Assembly (NCBI RefSeq): GCF_040706535.1
Contig: NZ_JAPDRJ010000001.1
Location: 1,922,001-1,986,000, forward strand
DNA: 64,000 nt
Origin: Lentisalinibacter orientalis
GTDB taxonomy: Bacteria > Pseudomonadota > Gammaproteobacteria > Steroidobacterales > Woeseiaceae
Direction of reading: 5' to 3'
This document shows positions 36,274-48,290 of the stretch, piece by piece. The translations under genes were made by a program, and so were the position numbers. Position 1 is the first letter of the stretch. Each line of letters begins with the position of its first letter. A model generated the notes under the pieces. It was not told where the DNA came from. It ran no database searches and was given only the letters and a program-made list of their open reading frames with translations.

Positions 36274-36416
36274 GGCACGCTAATTGCCGTCGTCGAGTTT
36301 AGCAGGTCGGAGGGGACTTCACATGCTGCGGCCGCGATGACGCACCCGTGCGGCGGGGTGGTCAAAGGGGGCTACTTCACATAGTGTATCGGCGTGTTCG
36401 AACAGGGACCGCACCG

Positions 36417-37427
36417 ATGCTGAACCGCTCCATGCCGAGAAGACTGAGGATATTCGCCGCCGTCGTTTTGCTCGCCGTCGCGAGCGTGCAGGCGCAGCCC
36501 GCGGAGTTCACGGAGTACCCGACCTACTTCACCCATGCCAACGGCATCTCTGTCGCCTATCAGGAGTTCGGGGACGCGGACGATCCGGTGGTGCTCATGG
36601 TGATGGGTCTCGGCGCCCAGCTCATACACTGGCCGGATCAGCTGGTGCTGGATCTCGCCGAGGCCGGCTACCGGGTGATCCGGTTCGACAACCGGGATGC
36701 CGGCCTGTCGGAGAAGCTGTGGGAGGCGGACAGGCTGGGCTGGTGGCCGATGATCAAGTTCCGGCTCGGCTGGGACCTGGATCCGCCCTACGACCTGAAC
36801 GACATGGCGGCGGATACCGTCGGCCTGATGGACACCCTCGGCATCGAGGAGGCTCACGTCGTCGGCGCCTCGATGGGCGGGATGATCGCCCAGATCGTGG
36901 CGGCCCGGCACCCGGACCGGGTGCTCACGCTCACCTCGATCATGTCGACCAGCGGCGATGCGGACCTGCCGCCCGGTGATGCAGAGGTCACGGAGAAGCT
37001 GCTGACCCGTTCGTCGGAGTCGGCCGGCCGCGAGGAGGCGATCGCCCGCACCGTCGACCTCGTGGGGGCCATCGGCAGTCCCACCCACGGCTACAGCGAG
37101 GAATATCTCTACGCGTATCTCAGCCGCAGCTACGACCGCAGCCACTACACGCCGGGCGTCGGCCGCCAGCTCTGGGCGGTGCTAGGCTCCGGCGACCGGA
37201 ACGAGCTGCTGCCGCAGATCGGCGCGCCGACGCTGGTGATCCACGGCGCGGCGGATCCCCTGGTGCCCGTCGAGCATGGCCGCCACACCGCCGAGCTGGT
37301 GCCCGGCGCCGAGCTGCTCGTGGTCGAGGAGATGGGGCACGCCATGGAGCCGTATTTCCTGCCGGAGATCACGGGCGCCCTGCTGGATCACTTCGCGGCG
37401 GCGACGCCGCCCGTCGCCGCCCGCTGA
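36417..37427 (+). CDS. Secreted alpha/beta hydrolase
   Basis: A 336-residue alpha/beta hydrolase with an N-terminal signal peptide (MLNRSMPRRLRIFAAVVLLA, cleavage near VQA-QPA). The nucleophile elbow is VGASMGG near 162-168; the acid lies in the GAADPLVPVEHG segment near 282-293 and the catalytic His in EMGHAME near 313-319. It resembles haloalkane dehalogenase/epoxide hydrolase/esterase-type enzymes with DNRDAGLSEK after strand beta4. The ATG at 36417 gives the cleanest signal peptide. Divergent from the TonB receptor, it may process that receptor's substrate in the periplasm (inference). Confidence 0.85.
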   Translation: MLNRSMPRRLRIFAAVVLLAVASVQAQPAEFTEYPTYFTHANGISVAYQEFGDADDPVVLMVMGLGAQLIHWPDQLVLDLAEAGYRVIRFDNRDAGLSEKLWEADRLGWWPMIKFRLGWDLDPPYDLNDMAADTVGLMDTLGIEEAHVVGASMGGMIAQIVAARHPDRVLTLTSIMSTSGDADLPPGDAEVTEKLLTRSSESAGREEAIARTVDLVGAIGSPTHGYSEEYLYAYLSRSYDRSHYTPGVGRQLWAVLGSGDRNELLPQIGAPTLVIHGAADPLVPVEHGRHTAELVPGAELLVVEEMGHAMEPYFLPEITGALLDHFAAATPPVAAR

Positions 37428-37544
37428 AGCCGCCGTAACCTCCCCGTCACGGAGTGGGCGGGGAAGTGAGAGCTGTTCCCTGGTTCGCGCCGCGGCGCGG
37501 GTGTATTTTGTTATCTCCGTACACTCGACAGGGAAGCGACGCAC

Positions 37545-39679
<2,135 letters not shown>

Positions 39680-39683
<4 letters not shown>

Positions 39684-39712
39684 TCGGCTGTCTGATCGGC
39701 TGTCTGATCGGC
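39680..39712 (+). repeat. 12-base tandem repeat starting at the ppk1 stop codon
   Basis: Units CTGATCGGCTGT at 39680-39691 and 39692-39703 are identical, followed by a partial CTGATCGGC at 39704-39712. The first unit contains the ppk1 TGA. Confidence 0.85.
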
Positions 39713-39826
39713 GTTCCGACTCCGACCCCGGCGCACCCATGGCCCGTGATCGTGTGATGGGGGTCACGCCCGCGGCCGGCGCGAGCGGCTACCCTGCTCC
39801 GGATCGAAGACCGGCAGGCACGACCC

Positions 39827-41629
39827 ATGTCGACCCCCAGGCAGCAGAGCATGATGGAAGAGCTCGCCCGCATCATGGAGGAGCGGGCGATAGAGACGCT
39901 GTTCCATGAGGTGATCGACCGCCGCGAGCGCCGCGTCTTCGGCTACGAGGCCCTCGTGCGCGGGCCTTCGGGCAGCCCGCTGCATCTGCCGCTGAACCTG
40001 TTCGCAGCCGCCAGCGCCTTCGGGCGTGCGCGCGAGCTGGAGCTGCTGTGCATCGAGGCGGCACTGGAGGCGTTCGTCAGCCGCGGGCTGCAGGGTCACC
40101 TGTTCCTGAACGCCTCGCCGGCCACTTTCCTGCATTTCCGCGAGGAGGTGGACTACCTGCGGGAGGCGATGAACCGCTGGTGCGTGAAGCCGGCGGAAGT
40201 GATCCTCGAGCTGACCGAGCAGTCCATGATGCGGGACTACGAGTCCATGCGCGAGGCGGTGATCGGCATCCGCGATCTCGGCTGCCGCATCGCCATGGAC
40301 GACATGGGCGCCGGCTACTCCAGCATGCGCACCTGGTCGGAGCTGCGCCCCGACTTCGTGAAACTGAGCCCCGACTTCGTGAGTCACATCGACGTCGACC
40401 CGCTGAGGTCGGAATTCCTGCGTTCCATCATCGACATCGCCCGCGCCGGCCAGAGTGCGGTGATCGCCGAGGGCGTGGAGAGCGCCGGGGAATGCCGGGA
40501 GCTGGCCGACCTGGGGGTGGAGTACCTGCAGGGCTTCTACTTCAGCGAGCCTGCGCTGGAGCCGCCCGCGCCGGACAGGACGCGCATCGAGGCCTGTCTG
40601 GCGGATCCGGAGCAGAACGAATTCGAGACGCCGGACGGCGTGCTGGCCGGACGCCTCCTCAACCCGGCGCCGCCGGTCGCGGCTTCGGAGTCCGTACGGG
40701 AATTACTGCGCATCTTCAGCGAGAACGAGGACCGCACGTCCATCGCGGTGGTGGAATCGGGCCACCCGGTCGGCATCGTGCGCCGTGCCCGGCTGTTCCT
40801 GATCCTGTCCAAGCCGCTGCACATGGAGGTCTACGGGCGCAAGCCGGTGAGCGCCGTGATGGAGACCGACCCGCTGTGCGTGGACGTGGGGCTACGGCTG
40901 GAGCAGGTGAGTCATCTGCTGACGGCCCACTCCAAGCTCAGGCTGGAGCACGATTTCATCCTGACCCGCGAAGGCCGCTACGCGGGCATGGCCCGGACGC
41001 TGGACCTGCTGAAGCGCCTGACCGAGCAGCAGGTGAGGCGGGCGCGCTCGGCCAATCCGCTGACCTCGCTGCCGGGCAACGAGTCGATCGACCAGCACAT
41101 CAACGCGCTGCTGCGCTCGGGCACGGCGTTCACGGCCTGCTACGTGGACCTGGACAACTTCAAACCGTTCAACGACTTCTACGGCTATGCCCGGGGCGAC
41201 GAGGTGCTGATGCACATGGCGCAGCTGCTGACCCGCTACGCGAGCCCGGTGTCGGACTTCGTCGGCCACATCGGCGGCGACGACTTCGTGGCCGTCTTCC
41301 GCAGCGACGACTGGCAGGACCGTCTGCGCAGCCTGGTGCGGGATTTCGACAAGGAGATCCCGTCCTACTACTCGGAAGAACACCGGGCGGCCCGCGGCAT
41401 CACGGCCAGGGACCGCTACGGGGTAGAGCGGCACTTCCCGCTCCTGACGATGACGGTGGCCGCCGTCGCCTCCGACTCCCGCCCCTACGCGAATGCGGAC
41501 GAGGTGGCCGCCGAACTCAGCCGGGTGAAGCAGAGCGCCAAGACCGCCGAAGGCAGCGGCATGCTGCTGCTGACCGGCGCGGGGCTGGAGGACATCGGCG
41601 GGCCGCGCCTGGCGGCCGTCAGCGCCTAG
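39827..41629 (+). CDS. EAL-CBS-GGDEF cyclic-di-GMP signalling protein
   Basis: A 600-residue cytoplasmic protein with an N-terminal EAL domain (about 20-255), paired CBS modules (about 280-400) and a C-terminal GGDEF domain (about 415-585). EAL catalytic signatures look intact: YEALVRG near 40-46, LNASP, LELTEQS, MDDMGAGYSS near 156-165, KLSPDFV, AEGVES and YLQGFYFSEP. The GGDEF signature reads GGDDF (483-487), with Asp in the fourth position, so cyclase activity is doubtful and the domain may bind GTP. CBS modules suggest control by adenine nucleotides or SAM. Confidence 0.92.
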   Translation: MSTPRQQSMMEELARIMEERAIETLFHEVIDRRERRVFGYEALVRGPSGSPLHLPLNLFAAASAFGRARELELLCIEAALEAFVSRGLQGHLFLNASPATFLHFREEVDYLREAMNRWCVKPAEVILELTEQSMMRDYESMREAVIGIRDLGCRIAMDDMGAGYSSMRTWSELRPDFVKLSPDFVSHIDVDPLRSEFLRSIIDIARAGQSAVIAEGVESAGECRELADLGVEYLQGFYFSEPALEPPAPDRTRIEACLADPEQNEFETPDGVLAGRLLNPAPPVAASESVRELLRIFSENEDRTSIAVVESGHPVGIVRRARLFLILSKPLHMEVYGRKPVSAVMETDPLCVDVGLRLEQVSHLLTAHSKLRLEHDFILTREGRYAGMARTLDLLKRLTEQQVRRARSANPLTSLPGNESIDQHINALLRSGTAFTACYVDLDNFKPFNDFYGYARGDEVLMHMAQLLTRYASPVSDFVGHIGGDDFVAVFRSDDWQDRLRSLVRDFDKEIPSYYSEEHRAARGITARDRYGVERHFPLLTMTVAAVASDSRPYANADEVAAELSRVKQSAKTAEGSGMLLLTGAGLEDIGGPRLAAVSA

Positions 41630-41638
41630 CCGTGTGTC

Positions 41639-41926
41639 CTAGCCGTGGGCAATAGGCTCCTCGGTGAAGAGGTAGTCCTTCAGTTCGTCGTTGAACTTCG
41701 GATCCCGCCGCCGGATCCACTCTAGCACCATGGCCGCGTGCTCCTTCTCCTCGTCGCGGTTGTGCTCCAGGATCCTCCTGAGCTCGTCATCCTTGCAGAC
41801 GTCGATGCGCTGCTGATACCAGTCCACGGCCTCCAGTTCCTCCATCAGCGAGATGATCGCCCGGTGCATGTCCCGGGTCTCGTCGCTGAGTTCGCTGACG
41901 GGCTCGTGGTATCCCTCGTTCGCCAT
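41639..41926 (-). CDS. Encapsulated-ferritin-like protein (EncFtn family) without cargo tail
   Basis: A 95-residue two-helix ferritin-like protein, closely similar in sequence to Rhodospirillum rubrum EncFtn as I remember it. The ferroxidase residues align as Glu30, Glu60 and His63, with Trp36-Tyr37 conserved (EELEAVDWY; RDEEKEHA). EncFtn forms ring-shaped decamers that oxidise Fe(II) inside encapsulin shells. Here the chain ends at FTEEPIAHG, so the C-terminal encapsulin-targeting peptide is missing, and no encapsulin gene is in the window. The ATG at 41926 follows GAGGAG. It is the last gene of a six-gene minus-strand run. Confidence 0.88.
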   Translation of the reverse strand: MANEGYHEPVSELSDETRDMHRAIISLMEELEAVDWYQQRIDVCKDDELRRILEHNRDEEKEHAAMVLEWIRRRDPKFNDELKDYLFTEEPIAHG

Positions 41927-41954
41927 TGCCGATCTCCTCGTGGCAGTAAAAAAC

Positions 41955-42407
41955 CTACATCCAGCGCCGCACCCGGCGCCGGTAATCCAGATAATGCTCG
42001 CCGAACAGGCGCTCGAGCATCTTCTCCTCGGGGCGTACGAACCAGCGCTGCAGCACGAAGAAGAACAGCGGCACCGGCAGGAACGCACCGAGCGTGCCCA
42101 GCAGTATAGCCACCCCGAGCAGCGCCGAAATCATGCCCAGATACATGGGATTGCGCGACACCCGGAAGATGCCGTCGGTCACCAGCGCGCTTGCCTCGCG
42201 GAACGGACGGACGGTGGTGCCGGTCCTGCCGAAGGCCCGAGCGCCGGCTATGGCGGTGGCGAGGCCGAGCACCAGCGGCACCAGCCCCAGCCAGGTCAGC
42301 GGCGGCTCCACGATGCGCGCGATCGGCGCATACCGGTGCAGCGCCAGCATGGCGAGCAGGCTCGCCAGGAAGTACACCGGCGGCACGATTCTCTGCGCAG
42401 GGCTCAT
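41955..42407 (-). CDS. Isoprenylcysteine carboxyl methyltransferase-family membrane protein
   Basis: A 150-residue membrane protein of the ICMT/PEMT-like family. Three to four helices are visible; the SAM-binding C-terminal signature GIFRVSRNPMYLGMI is near 80-94, and the ending GEHYLDYRRRVRRWM is typical. Bacterial members methylate unidentified substrates. It lies 28 bases upstream of the ferritin-like gene and 63 bases after the FetB-like gene. Confidence 0.85.
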   Translation of the reverse strand: MSPAQRIVPPVYFLASLLAMLALHRYAPIARIVEPPLTWLGLVPLVLGLATAIAGARAFGRTGTTVRPFREASALVTDGIFRVSRNPMYLGMISALLGVAILLGTLGAFLPVPLFFFVLQRWFVRPEEKMLERLFGEHYLDYRRRVRRWM

Positions 42408-42470
42408 CGGGGTTCAGTGTAGGCGGGCCGCATCGCCGGTCCCAGTCCGGATTTACCACGGGCGGCGCCG

Positions 42471-43208
42471 TCAGCTACCGGCTGCCTCGTCCGGTGGCGC
42501 GCCGGCCTCGGAGCGGGCAAGGAGGGCGAGGAAGCAGGCCGCCGACAGGCCGGCCGAGCCGTAGACCATGCACATCACCAGGATCTGGTAGCGCACCGCC
42601 ACCAGCGGGTCCACGCCGGAGAGGATCTGGCCGGTCATCATGCCCGGCAGGGAGACCAGCCCGACCGCGAGCAGGGAATTGGTCACCGGGATCATTGCCG
42701 CACGAAAGGCGCGACGGCGGGCATCCGCTGTCGCCACGCCGGCTGCGACTTCCGCCTGGAGGCGCTCGGCCGCGAGACTGACCGTATTCATGGCGTTCGC
42801 ATAGACCATGCCGGCGAGCGGCACGAAGTAGTCCGGCCGGTACCAGGGCGCGAGGTCCAGCACGACTTCGGTCATCAGCAGCAGGGTGGCCGTGCCGCCG
42901 GCGGCGATGGCGGTCAGCGACGGCCCCAGCAGCGCGCGGCGGCGCGAGCGGACCGGCTGCAACGCGATCCAGGAAGAGGCGACGATCATGACCGCGACCA
43001 CGCCAACCACGATCCAGAACGTGTCCGCGCGGAATATCCAGACGAGCAGATAGCCGATCAGGAGCAGCTGCACGACCATGCGCAGCACCGCATAGGCGGC
43101 GCCACGCCAGTCCTCGGACCAGCGGATCAGCAGCCCGATGACCACGGCGACCGGTATGAAGGCGAGGGCCAGGTTGGCCAGCGGGATCATGCGCACGGAT
43201 TCGCTCAC
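42471..43208 (-). CDS. FetB-like ABC permease (UPF0014)
   Basis: A 245-residue inner-membrane protein with about six or seven helices and family motifs RMVVQLLLIGYLL near 41-53, VPLAGMVYANAMNTVSLAAERL near 132-153 and LPGMMTGQILSGVDPLVAVRYQI near 189-211. E. coli FetB pairs with the ATPase FetA in iron export and oxidative-stress resistance; no FetA-like ATPase is adjacent here. The start is GTG at 43208, whose GTGA overlaps the thioesterase stop; an ATG six codons later is possible. Confidence 0.87.
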   Translation of the reverse strand: MSESVRMIPLANLALAFIPVAVVIGLLIRWSEDWRGAAYAVLRMVVQLLLIGYLLVWIFRADTFWIVVGVVAVMIVASSWIALQPVRSRRRALLGPSLTAIAAGGTATLLLMTEVVLDLAPWYRPDYFVPLAGMVYANAMNTVSLAAERLQAEVAAGVATADARRRAFRAAMIPVTNSLLAVGLVSLPGMMTGQILSGVDPLVAVRYQILVMCMVYGSAGLSAACFLALLARSEAGAPPDEAAGS

Positions 43209-43660
43209 GGGTTGCCGCGCTCCCGTTCGTCCAGCAGCACGAAGGTGCCGCAGAAGCGAGCAGCGGCCTTGCCGGCGTGCTCCAGGTGGCTGTGCAGTTC
43301 GAGGCGGGCCCGGCGACGGCGGTCGAGCCGTTCGATCGTCCTGCGCCAGAGGTCTTCGTCGCCGAACTCGCAGACGGCCCTGAGTTCGCCGTCGATGGCG
43401 GCGTCGTATTCCATGCTGCTGCGCTGGATCACGACATTGGCCGCCCGGCCCGCCTGGTCGAGACGCACGCGGATGAGCGACCACGCGGCCAGGGTGGCGA
43501 GCGCGGCGACGCTGCCGCCGAAGGCGGTTGCCTGGTGGTTGAGGTTCGGCGCCAGCGGTGCCGCGAGGACGACACGTTCCGGGCGCTCGACATGCACTTC
43601 GACACCCATCGCCGCCGTCAGCGGGATGTGTGTGAGGAGATAGTCTCGCAGCCCGGCCAT
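43205..43660 (-). CDS. Hot-dog-fold thioesterase-domain protein (YiiD C-terminal type)
   Basis: A 151-residue protein of the putative thioesterase family found at the C-terminus of YiiD. MGVEVHVERPERVVLAAPLAPNLNHQATAFGGSVAALATLAAW near 18-60 is the hot-dog core, with NHQATAFGGS as the likely active-site segment. The ATG at 43660 was chosen because upstream codons overlap the NTF2-like gene. It is translationally coupled to the FetB-like gene by a four-base overlap. Confidence 0.82.
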   Translation of the reverse strand: MAGLRDYLLTHIPLTAAMGVEVHVERPERVVLAAPLAPNLNHQATAFGGSVAALATLAAWSLIRVRLDQAGRAANVVIQRSSMEYDAAIDGELRAVCEFGDEDLWRRTIERLDRRRRARLELHSHLEHAGKAAARFCGTFVLLDERERGNP

Positions 43661-43674
43661 CGCTGCGTTCAGAC

Positions 43675-44109
43675 TCAGCGGCCGCCGTCCGAGGCGGACC
43701 CGCCGGCCTGCGCGGCTTCGAGCATGCGACGCATCAGTTCGTGCAGCAGGTTGATGGCCTTCAGCGGACGCACCATCACCTTGAATTCGGTGATGCGCCC
43801 CTCGTCGTTCCAGGAGATCATGTCGATGCCGTCGATCTCGACGTCGTCCATCCGGGTGCGGAACTCGAGCACCGCGCCCCGGGGCGCGTACCACTCGCCG
43901 ACGTAGCGGAAGTGCTCGTTGCCGAGCACGTGCATGGCCGCCTGCAGGTACATCCGCGTCAGCGGCCTGCCGGCCTGGGGCGTGTGCACGACGGGCGAGT
44001 GGAACACAACCTCGTCGGCCAGCAGCGCATCCAGCGCCGCCACGTCCCGGTCGGCGACCACGCGGTGCCAGCGTTCGATGACCGGCGGGCGGGCCTCCGG
44101 CGCGCTCAT
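43675..44109 (-). CDS. SnoaL/NTF2-like protein
   Basis: A 144-residue protein with the cone-shaped NTF2-like fold pattern: IERWHRVVADRDVAALDALLADEVVFHSPVVHTPQAGR near 11-48, then beta strands to VMVRPLKAINLLHELMRRML. Family members are small enzymes (hydratases, isomerases, epoxide hydrolases) or binding proteins, and the sequence does not decide which. Its ATG overlaps the upstream membrane gene by four bases. Confidence 0.8.
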   Translation of the reverse strand: MSAPEARPPVIERWHRVVADRDVAALDALLADEVVFHSPVVHTPQAGRPLTRMYLQAAMHVLGNEHFRYVGEWYAPRGAVLEFRTRMDDVEIDGIDMISWNDEGRITEFKVMVRPLKAINLLHELMRRMLEAAQAGGSASDGGR

Positions 44110-44603
44110 CGGCGGTGCCGTCCGATGGGGCCGAGGCGTTCGAGCTCCTCGTCCACGAAGCGGCGGAAATCCGGCGCCGCGCTCTTCGAGCCGAAATCCT
44201 GCCACCACTGGCGCACGCCCTCCGACTGCAGCCAGTAGCTCAGGTGTGCCCGGCCTTCGTGCCACTGGTGCTCTTCCAGGTTGCCCATGTGCCGCTGGTG
44301 GTAAAGCGTCGAGAAATACCAGAAGGCCTTCTGGGCCAGGTTGGAGAAGCGGTACAGGTCCTGGCCCTTCAGATTCCAGTAGTCCTTGCGGCCGCGGCGG
44401 TAGATGTCCTGCAGGTCCGGGTTCTGGATGATCAGGTCGGTGAAGTTGCCGTGCAGCGAGAGGGCGCTCTGGCGCACGTTCATCCGCACCGCTTCGCTGT
44501 TGTCCCGGATGTGTCGGGCCAGCAGGACGACGGCGGCGATGACGCCGATGCTGGCGATCAGGTTGGCGACGGCCGCCACCACGATCCAGACCGAGAAATT
44601 CAT
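44106..44603 (-). CDS. Membrane-anchored hypothetical protein
   Basis: A 165-residue protein with one N-terminal transmembrane helix (about residues 5-28, IVVAAVANLIASIGVIAAVVLL) and a mostly helical cytoplasmic domain rich in Trp, Tyr and His (HQRHMGNLEEHQWHEGRA near 101-118). Such small proteins are common in Gammaproteobacteria and have no assigned function. It is the promoter-proximal gene of the minus-strand run that ends with the ferritin-like protein. Confidence 0.75.
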   Translation of the reverse strand: MNFSVWIVVAAVANLIASIGVIAAVVLLARHIRDNSEAVRMNVRQSALSLHGNFTDLIIQNPDLQDIYRRGRKDYWNLKGQDLYRFSNLAQKAFWYFSTLYHQRHMGNLEEHQWHEGRAHLSYWLQSEGVRQWWQDFGSKSAAPDFRRFVDEELERLGPIGRHRR

Positions 44604-44757
44604 GGGCAGGCTCCCTGTACGGACCAGGCGTCAGTGTAACCCGGCGCACCGCCCGGCGGGCATTCCCACCGTCGCGGCTCATTGTGTAGTATCGGTTGCC
44701 ACCGTGCCGCCGCCGGCGCGGCTGGAATCATCGACGCACTGTCGGGGGAGGAAGAAG

Positions 44758-46401
<1,644 letters not shown>

Positions 46402-46408
46402 CCGACGA

Positions 46409-46430
46409 CAGGAGACAGGCAGGAGACAGG
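46409..46430 (+). repeat. Tandem 11-base repeat after the acyl-CoA ligase
   Basis: CAGGAGACAGG occurs twice without gap at 46409-46419 and 46420-46430, eight bases after the ligase stop codon. Confidence 0.8.
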
Positions 46431-46529
46431 GCAGGGTTCCCGCGGATCCTCCGGTCCGTGAACCGCTCCCGCGCACGGCGGCGGGCGGGGCGGTATAGTC
46501 CGCGCCATCCATAGCAGAGGGAACGGATT

Positions 46530-47276
46530 ATGACGGTAGATCAGCGGCTGCACGGCATGAAGGCGATCGTCACCGGCGCCGCCGGCGGCATCGGCGAGGC
46601 GGTGGCGCTGCTGTTCGCGAAACACGGCGCCGAGGTGCTCGCCGTGGACGGACCGGACAGTGGCCTCGAGCAGGCCTTCCGTCGGCGGGACGCCATCCTG
46701 CCGCTGGCGCTGGAACTCACCGACGACGGCGCGGTGGAGGTCGTCATGGAGACCGTGGCCAAGCGTTTCGGCGGCCTGGACATCCTGGTGAACGGCACCG
46801 TCGTGCTGCCGGTCGGCGCCGCGGAAGAGGGCGACTGGCAGGAGGCGCTGGACGTCAATCTCGACGCCATGACCCGTCTCTGCCGCGCCGCGATCCCGTA
46901 CCTGAAGAAGAGCCCCGCCGGCCGCATCATCAACATCGGCTCGGTGATGTCCAGTTTCGGCGCCGAGGACCGGGCCGCCTATGCGGCCTGCCGGCACGCC
47001 GTCTCCGGCCTCACCCGCACGCTGGCTGGCGAACTCGGCCGCGACGGTATCACGGCCAATTTCCTCGAGCCGGGCGCCATCGTCACCAGCAATACCCGGC
47101 AGGCCTTCCGCGCCGATCGGGAGTTCCGCGATTTCTGGATCGGCAAGTCGGCCGCCGGGCGGCTGGGCGAGCCGCTGGACGTGGCCAAGGTGGCGCTGTT
47201 CCTCGCCTCGGACGACGCCGCCTTCGTCAGCGCCCAGGACATCCGGGTGGACGGCGGCGCGATGCAGGCGCCCTGA
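46530..47276 (+). CDS. Short-chain dehydrogenase/reductase-like protein with atypical active site
   Basis: A 248-residue SDR-fold protein with the cofactor motif TGAAGGIG at 15-22 and the ending QDIRVDGGAMQAP. Two canonical features differ: the NNAG motif reads VNGTV (87-91), and the catalytic YxxxK reads Tyr151-AAC-Arg155. Ser138 (IGS) is retained. It may be catalytically impaired, slow or specialised. A TATAGT hexamer at 46494-46499 and a GAGGGAACG ribosome site precede the ATG. It follows the DmdB-like ligase by 128 bases. Confidence 0.85.
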   Translation: MTVDQRLHGMKAIVTGAAGGIGEAVALLFAKHGAEVLAVDGPDSGLEQAFRRRDAILPLALELTDDGAVEVVMETVAKRFGGLDILVNGTVVLPVGAAEEGDWQEALDVNLDAMTRLCRAAIPYLKKSPAGRIINIGSVMSSFGAEDRAAYAACRHAVSGLTRTLAGELGRDGITANFLEPGAIVTSNTRQAFRADREFRDFWIGKSAAGRLGEPLDVAKVALFLASDDAAFVSAQDIRVDGGAMQAP

Positions 47277-47332
47277 TCACGACGGGCAGCGGCTAACAGC
47301 GGCCCGAAACGGCCGACAGGCAGCGACGGAAT

Positions 47333-47367
47333 CCGGCCTGGAGAGGCCGGCGGGGTGGCCCGCCGGC
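47333..47367. terminator. Two overlapping hairpins between convergent genes
   Basis: Hairpin 1 has arms CCGGCCT (47333-47339) and AGGCCGG (47344-47350). Hairpin 2 has arms GCCGGCGGG (47346-47354) and CCCGCCGGC (47359-47367). They share bases, so only one can form at a time. They lie between the SDR and DUF1499 stop codons with no T-tract. Confidence 0.4.
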
Positions 47368-48137
47368 TAGCCTGACGTGGCCAGAGTCTCCTCCAGCGCG
47401 GCCAGGAACTCACGGATGCGCGCGGCGTTGGTGCCGAGATCGCTCCGCCCCACCCGGGACTTCGAGCGCACGTCCACCTCGGTGCCGCCCGCCACGGGGC
47501 GGGCGCGCACCACCACGTCGTCGCGGAAGCCGAACCAGAAGGTGGTGTCCACCGCCTCCAGCCGGCCGGTTTCGGGTTCGGCGGCCACCACCTCCCAGCC
47601 GAAGGCCCGGGCTATCTCCGCGGCGCGGCTGACCACCTCGGCGGGCGGCGCATCCACGACCAGGCTGTCCAGGTCCGGATAGGCGCGGCGCTGCTGCTCG
47701 GCGCTCTCTTCTCCGGCCCAGGCGGCCGGATTCGGTGCGCCGGCCCTGAGCGGCGCGATGGCCGAGAAGGCCGGCGGGTCCTCGAGGTCGGTGCTGATGT
47801 CGTGGATGGGCGGCACGCTGCGCGCCTGGGCGAACCAGCCGTAGAGCTGCACCGAGATCGCGGCACCGATCACCACGGCCACCACCGCGCTGCCGAGCGC
47901 GGGCTGACCCGGCACCCGCAGGATGCCGATGACCGCGATAATGCCGACCAGCAGCGCCACCAGGGCGAGGGCGCCGCCGGCCATCGCCAGCCAGATGCCG
48001 GGCATGACGCCGACGATGCCGAAGCGGTGGCCGGGCCCCGCGATCACCAGCGCGATCACGGCAGCCAGTGCCGCGTACAGCGCGAAGCGCCCCAGTCGCC
48101 GCGGCCACGCGGAGCCGCCGCCGAGTTCGTCAGCCAT
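47367..48137 (-). CDS. DUF1499 domain-containing membrane protein
   Basis: A 256-residue protein with three N-terminal transmembrane helices (about residues 14-33, 43-70 and 80-100) and a C-terminal DUF1499 domain (about 120-250). Typical DUF1499 elements are NPAAWAG, AYPDLDSLVVDAP near 153-165, AFGWEVVAAEPETGRLEAVDTTFWFGFRDD and SRVGRSDLGTNAARIREFLAAL near 228-249. Function unknown. The fusion of a membrane region to DUF1499 is common in Proteobacteria. Confidence 0.88.
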   Translation of the reverse strand: MADELGGGSAWPRRLGRFALYAALAAVIALVIAGPGHRFGIVGVMPGIWLAMAGGALALVALLVGIIAVIGILRVPGQPALGSAVVAVVIGAAISVQLYGWFAQARSVPPIHDISTDLEDPPAFSAIAPLRAGAPNPAAWAGEESAEQQRRAYPDLDSLVVDAPPAEVVSRAAEIARAFGWEVVAAEPETGRLEAVDTTFWFGFRDDVVVRARPVAGGTEVDVRSKSRVGRSDLGTNAARIREFLAALEETLATSG

Positions 48138-48290
48138 CGCCTACCTCCTCCGAGGATTCCTCCGCCTGCGGGGAAACCACTATAAACCCGGCTGCCACGC
48201 CCCGTCGATTCCGCCGCCCGGCTGCCGGCCGGCCTGCCGGGCGCGCCTGCTAGAATACGCGCCTCGTTCCCCCCGCCACGGAGCCTCCGA

